Source: an uncultured Muribaculaceae bacterium (GTDB lineage Bacteria; Bacteroidota; Bacteroidia; Bacteroidales; Muribaculaceae). From it: DNA of 25,564 bases. A program made the translations under genes and the position numbers. Below, one piece after another: positions 8,282 to 15,569 of this stretch (position 1 is its first letter; each line of letters begins with the position of its first letter). Below the pieces are notes generated by a model. That model saw nothing but the letters and a program-made list of their open reading frames with translations, was not told the origin of the DNA and ran no database searches. Location of the stretch: NCBI GenBank assembly GCA_910585285.1, contig CAJUDL010000048.1:1-25564 (forward strand). The letters run 5' to 3'.

Positions 8282-9191
8282 GACAATGAGACAATGAGAC
8301 AATGAGACAATGAGATTTTGAGACTTTGATATTCTGAGCGGATTATCCAATAATCAAATAACCCTATATACAAATTATCAAAATATCAATTTACAAATCT
8401 CATAAATACCCAATGTTCTAATATCCCATTTACCAAATGCTATAATTACCCAATATTCAAATAACCCAACTATTGAATAACCGAGTTATCCGATGATTCA
8501 ATGTTCTAATAACTTTAGTACCTCGGTTGCTTGGTTCTCGGTTGGAGCATCTTAGATACGTCGGTCTGTCTAACCTATGTATCGGGGAACTCCGGTTCAT
8601 TGGATTACAAGGAGCAGTCAAGAGCATAAGAATGTAGGAAATTTGATGTTGCACAAGCTATGAAATGGAGGTCAACCTTGCTTTGCAAGATATGCCGATT
8701 GTATACACAACGGCAAATCTGCCTCCCCCATAGGTGAGGGTTAATTCCGCTCGAAACTCGCAGACTTTGGTACTTGAGATATGGTAACCGAGATACTTCG
8801 GTTTGTCGGTTGGAGGAACTGAGGCACCTTGGTTCGTTAGTTCGGGCAACCGGAAACACCGGGGTAATATAACTGGATATTCAAATGATGTAATAACCTG
8901 ATTATCGCATGTTCAGCAACCGAGATACCTCGGTTTGTCGGTCGGAAGAACTGAGACACCTCGGTTCGTTGGTTCTGTTAACCGAAAACACCGGGGTAAT
9001 GTAACCGGATATTCAAATGATGTACTAACCTAATTATCGAATGTGCAAATACTCAAATGCTCAAATGCTCAAATGCTCAAATGTCCCATTGCTCTAATAT
9101 GACAAGTATACAATTATACAATTATCAAATATCTCAATACTCTATTTATCTAATGTAAGAATGGTCAAATAACCTATTTATATAATTATCA
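8280..9191. repeat. Degenerate 8-nt periodic tract, about 0.9 kb, non-coding
   Basis: The tract between the DUF3987 stop and the mobC-like start reads in steps of eight bases. It opens with four perfect GAGACAAT units (8280-8311), followed by decayed ones. From 8408 to 8515 most octamers carry AAT at the same position (8412, 8420, 8436, 8444, 8452, 8460, 8476, 8500, 8508). From 9040 to 9191 nineteen consecutive octamers run without a slip, nearly all of the form A(A/T)TNNNNN, including three AATGCTCA in a row. The middle (about 8519-9030) is richer in G and C, with CGGT/GGTT at roughly 8-nt spacing and phase slips. The period is not a multiple of three, and the open frames across the tract have no coding character. 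Possible roles are replication origin iterons, oriT surroundings or partition sites; none is shown. Confidence 0.85.
8786..9049. repeat. Two 132-nt direct repeats with internal palindromes; oriT candidate
   Basis: Inside the octamer tract, a unit starting AACCGAGATAC at 8786 recurs at 8918 after exactly 132 nt. Both copies run through AACACCGGGGTAAT and GATATTCAAATGATGTA to ATTATCG with scattered substitutions. Each begins with a small palindrome, ACCGAG-atac-CTCGGT in the second copy and a near-match in the first. A more diverged relative lies around 8519-8606. Inverted repeats just upstream of mobC/relaxase genes are the usual setting of an origin of transfer, so this is the best oriT candidate in the window. 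The nick site cannot be named from sequence alone. Confidence 0.55.
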
Positions 9192-9197
9192 CATAAC

Positions 9198-9581
9198 ATG
9201 TCAAAGAAGAAAGAAATCACTATAAATACCAGAGTTGATGAGACTATATACAAACAGATGCGTGAAAAGGCCGCAACCTATTTCAAAGGAAATATGAGCG
9301 CGCTGATAAGATGCGCCACTCTCAAATATTCCGAAGAAGCTGTTACTGCGGAACCAACAGGAACCAATCCTCGACTGATAGCACTTATTTCAACAGCCAT
9401 TAAGAAGCTTGACAAAATCGGTGTTAACCACAATCAGGCTGTCAAGTGCATAAACGAGAAGATGAAGATGTCGCCACTTGCCTTTACCGCCAACGACCTT
9501 CTTCCCTTCAGTCAATTCGGTGGAGAGATGAAAATTATTCAGGATATATTGCGCTATCTGTATGAAATGCTCAAATCATAA
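9198..9581 (+). CDS. MobC-like relaxosome accessory protein (ribbon-helix-helix)
   Basis: This 127-residue basic protein begins with a ribbon-helix-helix pattern: a short strand ITINTRVDE (about 7-15), then helices around YKQMREKAATYF and MSALIRCATLKY. A helical part with LDKIGVNHNQAVKCINEK (about 71-88) follows, the 'iG.N.NQ..k..N' signature of MobC-type relaxosome proteins in Bacteroidota. These proteins bind oriT DNA and help the relaxase open the nick region. The gene starts directly after the periodic repeat tract, its likely DNA target, and ends 11 bp before the relaxase gene. No Shine-Dalgarno site is visible. The assignment rests on motif and context together. Confidence 0.85.
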   Translation: MSKKKEITINTRVDETIYKQMREKAATYFKGNMSALIRCATLKYSEEAVTAEPTGTNPRLIALISTAIKKLDKIGVNHNQAVKCINEKMKMSPLAFTANDLLPFSQFGGEMKIIQDILRYLYEMLKS

Positions 9582-9592
9582 ATCCAGGGAGT

Positions 9593-11341
9593 ATGATTGT
9601 CAAGAAGCTCAGTGATGCACATGGTGGAAGATTCCCCGGTGCAAAATACAACGAAGACAAGGTTGCGGCCGGTGTCGCCGAACTGATGTTGATGGCAAAT
9701 GTAAGCGAAAGACTGCGCCACACAGTCGAGACCATGCACCGTTTCGGACTTAACACGGCTACCGAGGTGGGACGCTACCTGAAAGAGAGGTCAAAGACCT
9801 ACGGCAATACAAATACCGACCGTTTTCAGTTTCATGTGTCGGCATCTGTTGAAGGACGCACCATGACACCGCAGGAACTCACAGACTTTGCCCGAGAACT
9901 GATGAAAGGCATGGGTTACGAGAAGCAGCCTTACTTTGTCTATGCCCATCATGACACGGACAACAACCACGTACATATACTGTCTACGAGGATTCAGCCT
10001 AATGGTTACGCTATCTCCGACCATCAGGATATTCGCAGACTCAATGCCTGTGCCAACTGTATTCTCGCTTCCGATATCAACAGGGATATTGAGCGGATTT
10101 TCAGTTACGATTATGAGACGGAAGGACAGTTTGCAAACATAGTCAGATCTTTCGGCTTTAAGATGGAGAAATCGCTTGACGGCTATCGGCTTTTGAAAAA
10201 TGGAGGCGATGCAGGAAAAATCTCCGTAGGAGACATATTCAAGCATATTATCAAGAACAGCCAAAAACGCAAGGATCGTGCGACCCAACTTCGTGCCATT
10301 ATCAAGAAATATAAGGCTGAGATTGCGGAGGGAAAGTATCAAAGTCTCAATAGTCCCGAGGTCTCAAAGTCCAAGAAGAAAAAGCCGACGCGCCCAAAAT
10401 CCAATCCGGATATAAAGAAAATCCTCGACAAAAACGGAAAACCGTTGAGTAAAGAGCGACAGGAGCAGCTTCAACAGCTTATCTTCACCCTCAAAAAGAG
10501 TTTCGGCATAGACATCTGTTTCCAGAAGGACAAGAACAGGCAGGTTCGTGGATATGGAATAGTCGACCATGCCGGAAAGATAGCCTTTGACGGCAGCAAG
10601 GTGATGAAACTGTCTGAGCTGATAGACTTCGCACCTAAACAGGAACGCAAGCCTTCGCTGCTTGATGTTTACCGTGATATGCTCAAAGTTGAGATTGGCA
10701 ACGATGGGCGTAAAGATTATATGCGTATCAGGATGAAGGACGGTAGCACATATCAGAAGCCGATTACCTTGCGTCATGTAGCATGGTACAATGGTGTGAA
10801 ACCTGACGACAAGGAAGACGTAGCCCTGACGATAGCCGCTACTATGTTCACGGTAGAGATCCTTATGGCATACCTCTCACGACAGCCAATCCATGACTTC
10901 AGGAACAGAATCCAATCCGTCAATGCCGTCAAGAGAAAGGATGGAAGATATGCACTGAGGATTACAATGAATGACGGTATGCCAATTCCAATGATAGCAA
11001 TGGATAGCCAGGATGAAAGTGATTATCGCAGACTTTCACCGGACAGTAGACCAGAATATCTACTGAATCTCGCCGTACATTACCTGACAAGAGAAGATGC
11101 AAGAGCAATCATACAGCGAATACGTCAGACAACCAAAGACCAGACAGGAGTACGAGTTCTATCGCATCCGCAGGATTTCACGCAGCAGACCGCAAACGTT
11201 TTTGCACTCAATTTCGCGAAAGTCCTTTCATGCTTCAACGTCGGCACCGACCGCGGCGAAAACCGCGAATGGGAAGTCGGCAACCACTCCCGATACGAGG
11301 ACCTCGACACAAAACAATCCGGCACACGCCTCTCAATGTAG
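9593..11341 (+). CDS. Relaxase / mobilization nuclease (MOBP-type, VirD2-like)
   Basis: This 582-residue protein has the relaxase domain in its first 190 residues. FPGAKYNEDKVAAG (14-27) resembles motif I, with Tyr19 as likely nucleophile. HHDTDNNHVHIL (119-130) is the HxDxxxxHxH metal-binding motif, with H126 and H128 as likely ligands. The enzyme would nick oriT, stay joined to the 5' end and lead the strand into a recipient through a transfer apparatus supplied by another element, since no type IV secretion genes are seen. The middle (about 225-300) is lysine-rich and probably flexible. The C-terminal half is of unknown fold. The gene is followed by a hairpin with a T-run. Length is greater than that of many Bacteroidales mobilization relaxases, but nothing suggests damage. 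Confidence 0.9.
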   Translation: MIVKKLSDAHGGRFPGAKYNEDKVAAGVAELMLMANVSERLRHTVETMHRFGLNTATEVGRYLKERSKTYGNTNTDRFQFHVSASVEGRTMTPQELTDFARELMKGMGYEKQPYFVYAHHDTDNNHVHILSTRIQPNGYAISDHQDIRRLNACANCILASDINRDIERIFSYDYETEGQFANIVRSFGFKMEKSLDGYRLLKNGGDAGKISVGDIFKHIIKNSQKRKDRATQLRAIIKKYKAEIAEGKYQSLNSPEVSKSKKKKPTRPKSNPDIKKILDKNGKPLSKERQEQLQQLIFTLKKSFGIDICFQKDKNRQVRGYGIVDHAGKIAFDGSKVMKLSELIDFAPKQERKPSLLDVYRDMLKVEIGNDGRKDYMRIRMKDGSTYQKPITLRHVAWYNGVKPDDKEDVALTIAATMFTVEILMAYLSRQPIHDFRNRIQSVNAVKRKDGRYALRITMNDGMPIPMIAMDSQDESDYRRLSPDSRPEYLLNLAVHYLTREDARAIIQRIRQTTKDQTGVRVLSHPQDFTQQTANVFALNFAKVLSCFNVGTDRGENREWEVGNHSRYEDLDTKQSGTRLSM

Positions 11342-11345
11342 AAAT

Positions 11346-11389
11346 ATAGTGACTATACCTGCGCGCCACGCGGATAGTCACTATTTTTG
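11346..11389 (+). terminator. Hairpin terminator after the relaxase gene
   Basis: ATAGTGACTAT (11346-11356) and ATAGTCACTAT (11374-11384) form a perfect 11-bp stem, with extra GC pairing possible in the 17-nt loop. A T-run follows to 11388. It begins 5 bp after the relaxase stop codon and fits an intrinsic terminator. The stem arms are also members of the TAGTSACTA repeat set. Confidence 0.7.
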
Positions 11390-11526
11390 TATGGTGGATT
11401 TAAGGAGCGTTTAATTGCTGTGAAGATTAAACGGAACTTTTTAAGAGCATTTAATCAAGCCGATTTATTGTGATTTAGAGGGGTTTAGATAGTGACTATT
11501 ATAGTGACTACGGGCGATAGTGACTA
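11347..11526. repeat. Five TAGTSACTA near-palindromes between relaxase and tRNA-Phe; possible integrase arm sites
   Basis: The 9-mer TAGT(G/C)ACTA, symmetric about its centre, occurs at 11347-11355, 11375-11383, 11490-11498, 11502-11510 and 11518-11526. The last three are closely spaced (12 and 16 nt apart). The cluster sits between the mobilization genes and the 3' end of tRNA-Phe, where an integrated element ends. That position suggests arm-type binding sites for a tyrosine recombinase or its excisionase. The 11390-11489 stretch between the groups contains no gene I can support. Confidence 0.6.
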
Positions 11527-11563
11527 AAAGAAAAATCGCCAATTCGATGTGAATTAGCGATTT
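11525..11563 (-). terminator. Terminator of tRNA-Phe
   Basis: On the minus strand a 13-bp stem (11563-11551 with 11545-11533) with one G-T pair closes a 5-nt loop and runs into TTTTTCTTTT. It lies 14 nt beyond the tRNA 3' end and is a convincing intrinsic terminator for the tRNA transcript. Confidence 0.75.
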
Positions 11564-11577
11564 AACTTTTGCTTAGG

Positions 11578-11650
11578 TGGTGTCACCAGGAATCGAACCG
11601 GGGACACAAGGATTTTCAGTCCTTTGCTCTACCAACTGAGCTATGACACC
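11578..11650 (-). tRNA. tRNA-Phe (GAA)
   Basis: The minus strand folds into a 73-nt cloverleaf: acceptor GGTGTCA/TGACACC with discriminator A, D-arm GCTC/GAGC, anticodon stem AAGGA/TCCTT with loop CTGAAAA (anticodon GAA), and a T-arm with TTCGATT. CCA is not encoded. The T-stem CCCGG/CCTGG has a C-T mismatch at its central pair (51-63), which is unusual. The mobilization module lies at the 3' side of this gene, the common integration target of tyrosine-recombinase elements. A perfect promoter lies upstream and a terminator downstream. Confidence 0.95.
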
Positions 11651-11687
11651 ATCGGTTTTGCTACTGCCTTGGTGGCTTTTGCGAGTG

Positions 11688-11718
11688 CAAAGTTAAGTCT
11701 TTTTTTTTATTCCACAAA
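11688..11718 (-). promoter_or_regulatory. Consensus promoter of tRNA-Phe
   Basis: On the minus strand TTTG (11718-11715), exactly 19 nt, then TAACTTTG (11695-11688): a full match to the Bacteroides sigma factor consensus. Transcription should begin near 11681, about 30 nt before the mature tRNA. Confidence 0.85.
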
Positions 11719-11749
11719 ATTTTTCGCCATATTTTTATTAATTATTTTT

Positions 11750-11837
11750 CTCAACTGCTCTCAATCTACCCTCAACCTTGCTCACAATCTGCTCTCAATC
11801 TACACTCAACCCCAGCTCTCAACCTTGCCCTCAATGG
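11750..11837. repeat. CTCAAYCT-type degenerate short repeat tract
   Basis: About eight copies of CTCAA (or CTCACAA) recur every 10-13 nt, such as CTCAACTGCT, CTCAATCTAC and CTCAACCTTG. The gap from 11651 to 11974 holds this tract and the tRNA-Phe promoter; no gene was found in it. The remainder (11838-11974) shows nothing I can name. Confidence 0.6.
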
Positions 11838-11974
11838 CAGGCTCTCCGGGTCGCTCATCATCCCTATCAATGGTACAAGAAGAAGAAGCCTAAGATAAGC
11901 TTAAGTTGCAGATTTTCAACATCTACAACAGGATATTTCGAATCCCTATCTATTCTGTAAGCAAGTGTTGGAAA

Positions 11975-13147
11975 TCAGCTTATATCCAGATCAATGTCCG
12001 TACGGATGTCGAAGGGCTGTGGATGCATTGCGATTATATCGTCAAGGAGCAGAATGGTGCGTATGAAACATCGCCGCACTTCACTTCTGTACACCTCTGC
12101 GTGCACACCTTTGTTGGCAAGTTCATGCAGCTTGTTCCATTGCAAATAGAGATTGTCGGTCGCAATTGTAACCATGTCAATGTTGGTGTCAGACATTTTA
12201 CATTGCCGTGCATATTCGAATAGGCGGTTCTTATACATCTCTTTCTTGATGGAGTGTCCAGTATCGGTCGGATGATCAGACACCGGTGCAACCGCATCTA
12301 CCACATATTCGAAAATCCTCCGGCATGATACCGCTACCTGCGCATACTGCTCATTAGTCTCTGCGCTCTCAAAACATGTCAGGGCGGACCAAAGTTTGTC
12401 GCCGATTTCGGGTGCCACATCCAGCAATCGCGAAACAGCCTCATCCGCTACAAAAGCAAGCATCGAGCCACACTTCTCTTTCCACTCCGCGATTCTTCTG
12501 GCATGCTGATAATCGTGATATTTGTCAAATATCGTATATTTGAAATTGAGTTTCTCGGTTCCAACTTTATCAAAAGCGTTTACGCCTGCAATATCCGGCT
12601 CAAAAGCCTCACGGCCTTCATCATAGAAAAGTGTGAACTGACGGTTTACAATCCTGCCAAGCGCGATGAGCATTGAGCCATAAAGACTCCAGTGTATTCC
12701 GCTCGCTTCATTGATGCTTGCGGCTCCAAGATAGGAAGGCTCCTTTTTCAAGGCATTGTCGAGAAACATTGCATTATCATTGTCAATGCTTTCGAAACAC
12801 ACCACATAGATATTATTATCAGAGCTTGCAATCAGCTTTTGCGCGTCAAGGGTGTTCCAACCCTTAAAAGAAACTATTAGCCATTTTTCAAATATTTCCA
12901 AGCGCCGGTTATCATCCATCCGATAAAAGATACACGTATGCTCTTCGTCACTCTCTTTCACCACTGCCTCCGACGCACATACATCCAGCAAAAGATCGCC
13001 AATAAATACCTTTGACGTCAGATTAAGATTACGTTTCCGCAGAAGAGCGTTGAAAACCATTCTGTTCACAGTCTCGCCATAAAGGCATCCCAATGAGGGA
13101 TCATCCGCGTTAAAATGAAATGCTACCTTCATATCTTTGATTTTCAT
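11975..13147 (-). CDS. Uncharacterised protein with HEPN-like C-terminal helices
   Basis: I do not recognise this 390-residue protein with certainty. I start it at 13147, where the ATG overlaps the TGA of the antiporter gene (ATGA), a sign of translational coupling; an ATG at 13132 (MKVAFHFNADDPS) is an alternative. The first 225 or so residues are a mixed alpha/beta region with no clear catalytic motif. The C-terminal 150 residues are helical, with VAVSCRRIFEYVVDAVAP and LHELANKGVHAEVYRSEVRRC. This pattern recalls HEPN-like domains seen in some conflict proteins, but the RxxxxH active-site motif is not evident. Coupling to a cation antiporter argues for a housekeeping rather than a toxin role. 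It is the last gene before tRNA-Phe. Confidence 0.75.
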   Translation of the reverse strand: MKIKDMKVAFHFNADDPSLGCLYGETVNRMVFNALLRKRNLNLTSKVFIGDLLLDVCASEAVVKESDEEHTCIFYRMDDNRRLEIFEKWLIVSFKGWNTLDAQKLIASSDNNIYVVCFESIDNDNAMFLDNALKKEPSYLGAASINEASGIHWSLYGSMLIALGRIVNRQFTLFYDEGREAFEPDIAGVNAFDKVGTEKLNFKYTIFDKYHDYQHARRIAEWKEKCGSMLAFVADEAVSRLLDVAPEIGDKLWSALTCFESAETNEQYAQVAVSCRRIFEYVVDAVAPVSDHPTDTGHSIKKEMYKNRLFEYARQCKMSDTNIDMVTIATDNLYLQWNKLHELANKGVHAEVYRSEVRRCFIRTILLLDDIIAMHPQPFDIRTDIDLDIS

Positions 13148-14118
13148 GCAGTCGCTACAAGCCACGCCATATATCCGACATAGCAGGCGGCAAGCACACC
13201 ACCTTCCCAGCGGGTAATGGTGCGCTCTTTATAAACATATCCGAATATCCAGAAAAGCATGCAGCATGCGGTGAGTATAAGCAGGTCTGCATTACCTACC
13301 GCCCCGAATGGCAACGGTCGCACCGTGGCGGCGCATCCCAGCACAAGGAAAATATTAAAGATGTTGCTTCCGATTACATTTCCCAGAGCTATACCTGTCT
13401 TACCTTTCAGGGCAGCCGTTATCGAAGTGGCAAGTTCCGGCAAAGAAGTTCCAGCTGCCACAATCGTCAGACCGATCACGGCATCGCTCACTCCCAATCC
13501 AGCGGCTATTCCGGAAGCGCCGTCCACAAATTTGTCGCCACCGTAAATCAGTCCCGCCAGACCTCCTGCCACCCACAGCCAAGCCTTCCACATCGGCATC
13601 TCCTTCTTCGCCTCTCCGTCTTTAGCCGCAGGGTCACCGGGGGCGGCATGCTTAGCCGAGGAGAATGTGTGATGCATGAACACCATAAAGAAAAGCAACA
13701 GTATTATACCGTCAACGCGCGTCAGCATATTGGTTTTCGAACCGTCAAGAAGCGTTGCGTTACCCATTGTCAGCAGAACCAACGCCGAAAGTATCACAAG
13801 CGGAATATCCGTGGTCATGATACTTTTCGAAATGCGCATCGGTCGCACAAGAGCGGTTATGCCGATGATTGCACACACATTGAAGATATTGCTTCCCACC
13901 ACGTTTCCTATCGCCAATCCGGCATTCCCGTCAACTGCCGACATTACGCTTATCACGAGCTCAGGCGCCGACGTGCCGAATGCCACGATTGTGAGTCCGA
14001 CAACAAGATCCGACATCCCCCACCGCTTGGCAAGAGATGACGCGCCATCGGTCAGTGCATTCGCTCCAACAAGAATCAGCACAAGACCCAATATGAGAAA
14101 TACGATATTCAGAATCAT
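13144..14118 (-). CDS. Calcium/sodium antiporter (CaCA family, YrbG-like)
   Basis: This 324-residue inner-membrane protein shows the two inverted alpha-repeats of Na+/Ca2+ exchangers. GLTIVAFGTSAPELVISV with GNVVGSNIFN lies in the first half; GLTIVAAGTSLPELATSI with GNVIGSNIFN lies in the second. The two glutamates in the repeated PEL motifs are the cation-binding residues of the family. About ten membrane helices are expected, split by a charged loop (PGDPAAKDGEAKKE). I place the start at the ATG at 14118 (MILNIVFL); a TTG two codons upstream is less likely. The stop overlaps the start of the next gene by ATGA. The 5' flank carries a G-rich strand of the 10-nt repeat, so the mRNA leader could be G-rich. 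Confidence 0.95.
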   Translation of the reverse strand: MILNIVFLILGLVLILVGANALTDGASSLAKRWGMSDLVVGLTIVAFGTSAPELVISVMSAVDGNAGLAIGNVVGSNIFNVCAIIGITALVRPMRISKSIMTTDIPLVILSALVLLTMGNATLLDGSKTNMLTRVDGIILLLFFMVFMHHTFSSAKHAAPGDPAAKDGEAKKEMPMWKAWLWVAGGLAGLIYGGDKFVDGASGIAAGLGVSDAVIGLTIVAAGTSLPELATSITAALKGKTGIALGNVIGSNIFNIFLVLGCAATVRPLPFGAVGNADLLILTACCMLFWIFGYVYKERTITRWEGGVLAACYVGYMAWLVATA

Positions 14119-14147
14119 AAGCAATGAAAATTCAGTTCATACGCGCC

Positions 14148-14231
14148 CCTATCCTACCCTATCCTAACCTACCCCATCCCCATCTCACCCCATAACGCCC
14201 TATCCAGCCCCGTTTCTCCCCATTATCTCCC
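14148..14231. repeat. C-rich 10-nt repeat tract, copy 1
   Basis: Between the antiporter start and the M64 stop the plus strand reads in 10-nt steps, for example CCCCATCTCA (14178), CCCCATAACG (14188), CCCTATCCAG (14198) and CCCCGTTTCT (14208). The consensus is CCCCATYCNG. The minus strand, which is the transcribed sense here, carries G-runs spaced closely enough for a G-quadruplex. Confidence 0.8.
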
Positions 14232-15521
14232 CTATTCCTTAACATAGAAATCAATCAAAGAGTTGAGAGCATGTCGGCACGCCGGGCAAAACCCTTCCCA
14301 TTCATTATCCCGCATGCGGCAACGGTCTGCAGGGCTGTAAATCCCCTTGAACGAATATCCTCCCCCTTCAAACACCCCAACAGGATATTTCTTCCAATCC
14401 TTGCGGTCGGTGGGCACGGGAGTGCCTTTCTTAAGCAAACCTTTCCATTTTGAGTCGAAATCCACAAGCGTGGTGATGTTCGGCTCCCAAGGCTCCACAT
14501 CAAAAGGATAGCTGTCTTCCATCACGTCACCCTCATAAAAATACTCATCGGCAAGACCTCCGAAACTATGACCGAACTCATGCACCACCACCGGCTCATA
14601 GTGATCATGTCCCGTCGTGGTCAGTGTATAGCTGTTATAAATACCTCCGCCGCCATACACAGGACAGTTTGCCAAGATTATGATGTGCTCGTAAGGAACG
14701 TGCGAAATGGCATCATGTATGTCAAACACATTTGCGGTTGTCAGGTATCGCGCAGAATAGAACGTATCAAAATTAGAACCGAACGACGTCTTTTTCCAGT
14801 CGTCGAATCTTGGAACGCTCACACCCGAATCTTCCGACGGCGTTGCCACTGCCACAAAATTCAGATCCTCCCCACGGCTCTTGAAAGGCTCATGCCTCAT
14901 GATGGCTTTCACAGCGCGATCCGCATCAGCATAGAAAGCATCCATCTGATCCGGAGTATAACCCTCGGCAAGAATCGCTATGTCTATTGCTTTTTGGGAA
15001 TCTCCCCCTTTGTGAAGATAGCGGTATGGCGCTCCATCCCTCCCGTCTGCCTTTTTGATAAGTATGTCTCCTGGAGTATAGTCATGAGTATTGGATGCCG
15101 CCACATCATGCCTGCCGTCAAGAAGCTCGATTGTTATCTTTGCCGCCTTCCTCGGCATAGGCACAAGAAATGTATTCTGAAAAGACTTCGATGTTGAAGC
15201 CGCCTCAGGGCTCGACTGCCACTCCCGGAAAAGAGTAGAGAAACTGTGTCGGTAAATTGTGTCGCCACTAAGTGAATCCGTCACCGTCACGATCCCGTTG
15301 CCACAATACGGCAGCTTATCGAGATTGGTTCTTCTTCCAGCCCAACCGGCAAACTTCTGCATTCCATCCAGAAAAACAAAACTCTTCTCAGCATTTCCGG
15401 CAGCTATGTAGTCGAGACGCAATGTTGAGTCACAAAACACTTTATTGAAATCGACAGCCGCATGTGCGGCAAATATCGGGCAGCCCATAAGCAAAACAGC
15501 CGCCATAAACCATAGCCTCAT
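14232..15521 (-). CDS. Peptidase M64 family secreted metalloprotease (IgA-peptidase-like)
   Basis: This 429-residue protein has a signal peptide (MRLWFMAAVLLMGCPIFAAHA, cut after about residue 21). An N-terminal beta-rich domain (about 25-150) resembles the M64 N-domain. The M64 catalytic domain carries HEFGHSFGGLADEY at residues 314-327: H314, E315 and H318 are the zinc/catalytic set and D325 is the likely third ligand. Two late cysteines in FCPACRH could form a disulfide. It would act in the periplasm or at the surface and cleave proteins; the name IgA peptidase comes from a Clostridium member and need not describe the substrate. LMGC partly resembles a lipobox, but Met before Gly is poor, so I favour ordinary secretion. 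It has its own -7 box upstream. Confidence 0.92.
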   Translation of the reverse strand: MRLWFMAAVLLMGCPIFAAHAAVDFNKVFCDSTLRLDYIAAGNAEKSFVFLDGMQKFAGWAGRRTNLDKLPYCGNGIVTVTDSLSGDTIYRHSFSTLFREWQSSPEAASTSKSFQNTFLVPMPRKAAKITIELLDGRHDVAASNTHDYTPGDILIKKADGRDGAPYRYLHKGGDSQKAIDIAILAEGYTPDQMDAFYADADRAVKAIMRHEPFKSRGEDLNFVAVATPSEDSGVSVPRFDDWKKTSFGSNFDTFYSARYLTTANVFDIHDAISHVPYEHIIILANCPVYGGGGIYNSYTLTTTGHDHYEPVVVHEFGHSFGGLADEYFYEGDVMEDSYPFDVEPWEPNITTLVDFDSKWKGLLKKGTPVPTDRKDWKKYPVGVFEGGGYSFKGIYSPADRCRMRDNEWEGFCPACRHALNSLIDFYVKE

Positions 15522-15540
15522 AACGATATCTTTTATGAGA

Positions 15541-15569
15541 CAAAGTTAATAATTAATTTCAGAACCAAC
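15541..15569 (-). promoter_or_regulatory. Possible promoter of the M64 peptidase gene
   Basis: TAACTTTG on the minus strand (15548-15541) is a perfect -7 box, 20 nt ahead of the M64 ATG. A GTTG at 15569-15566 is 17 nt upstream, shorter than the usual 19-20. The promoter overlaps the last codons of corA. Confidence 0.5.

Noticed and set aside
8457..8859. Minus-strand open frames of 65-84 codons within the periodic tract
   Set aside because: They follow from the low-complexity 8-nt pattern; the period is not a multiple of three and none resembles a protein.
8280..9191. CRISPR array
   Set aside because: The period is 8 nt, there is no conserved 25-40 nt repeat with unique spacers, and no cas gene is nearby.
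11097..11414. Plus-strand frame overlapping the end of the relaxase
   Set aside because: It is an out-of-frame shadow of the relaxase gene with no start signal or family likeness.
1..11577. Second copy of the tRNA-Phe 3' end as the left attachment site
   Set aside because: I looked for the plus-strand sequence at about 11578-11600 elsewhere in this stretch and found no copy; the left end is probably outside the window.
14232..15521. Lipoprotein signal in the M64 peptidase (LMGC at residues 11-14)
   Set aside because: Met before Gly is atypical for a lipobox, and the run after the cysteine continues as an ordinary signal peptide ending at AHA.
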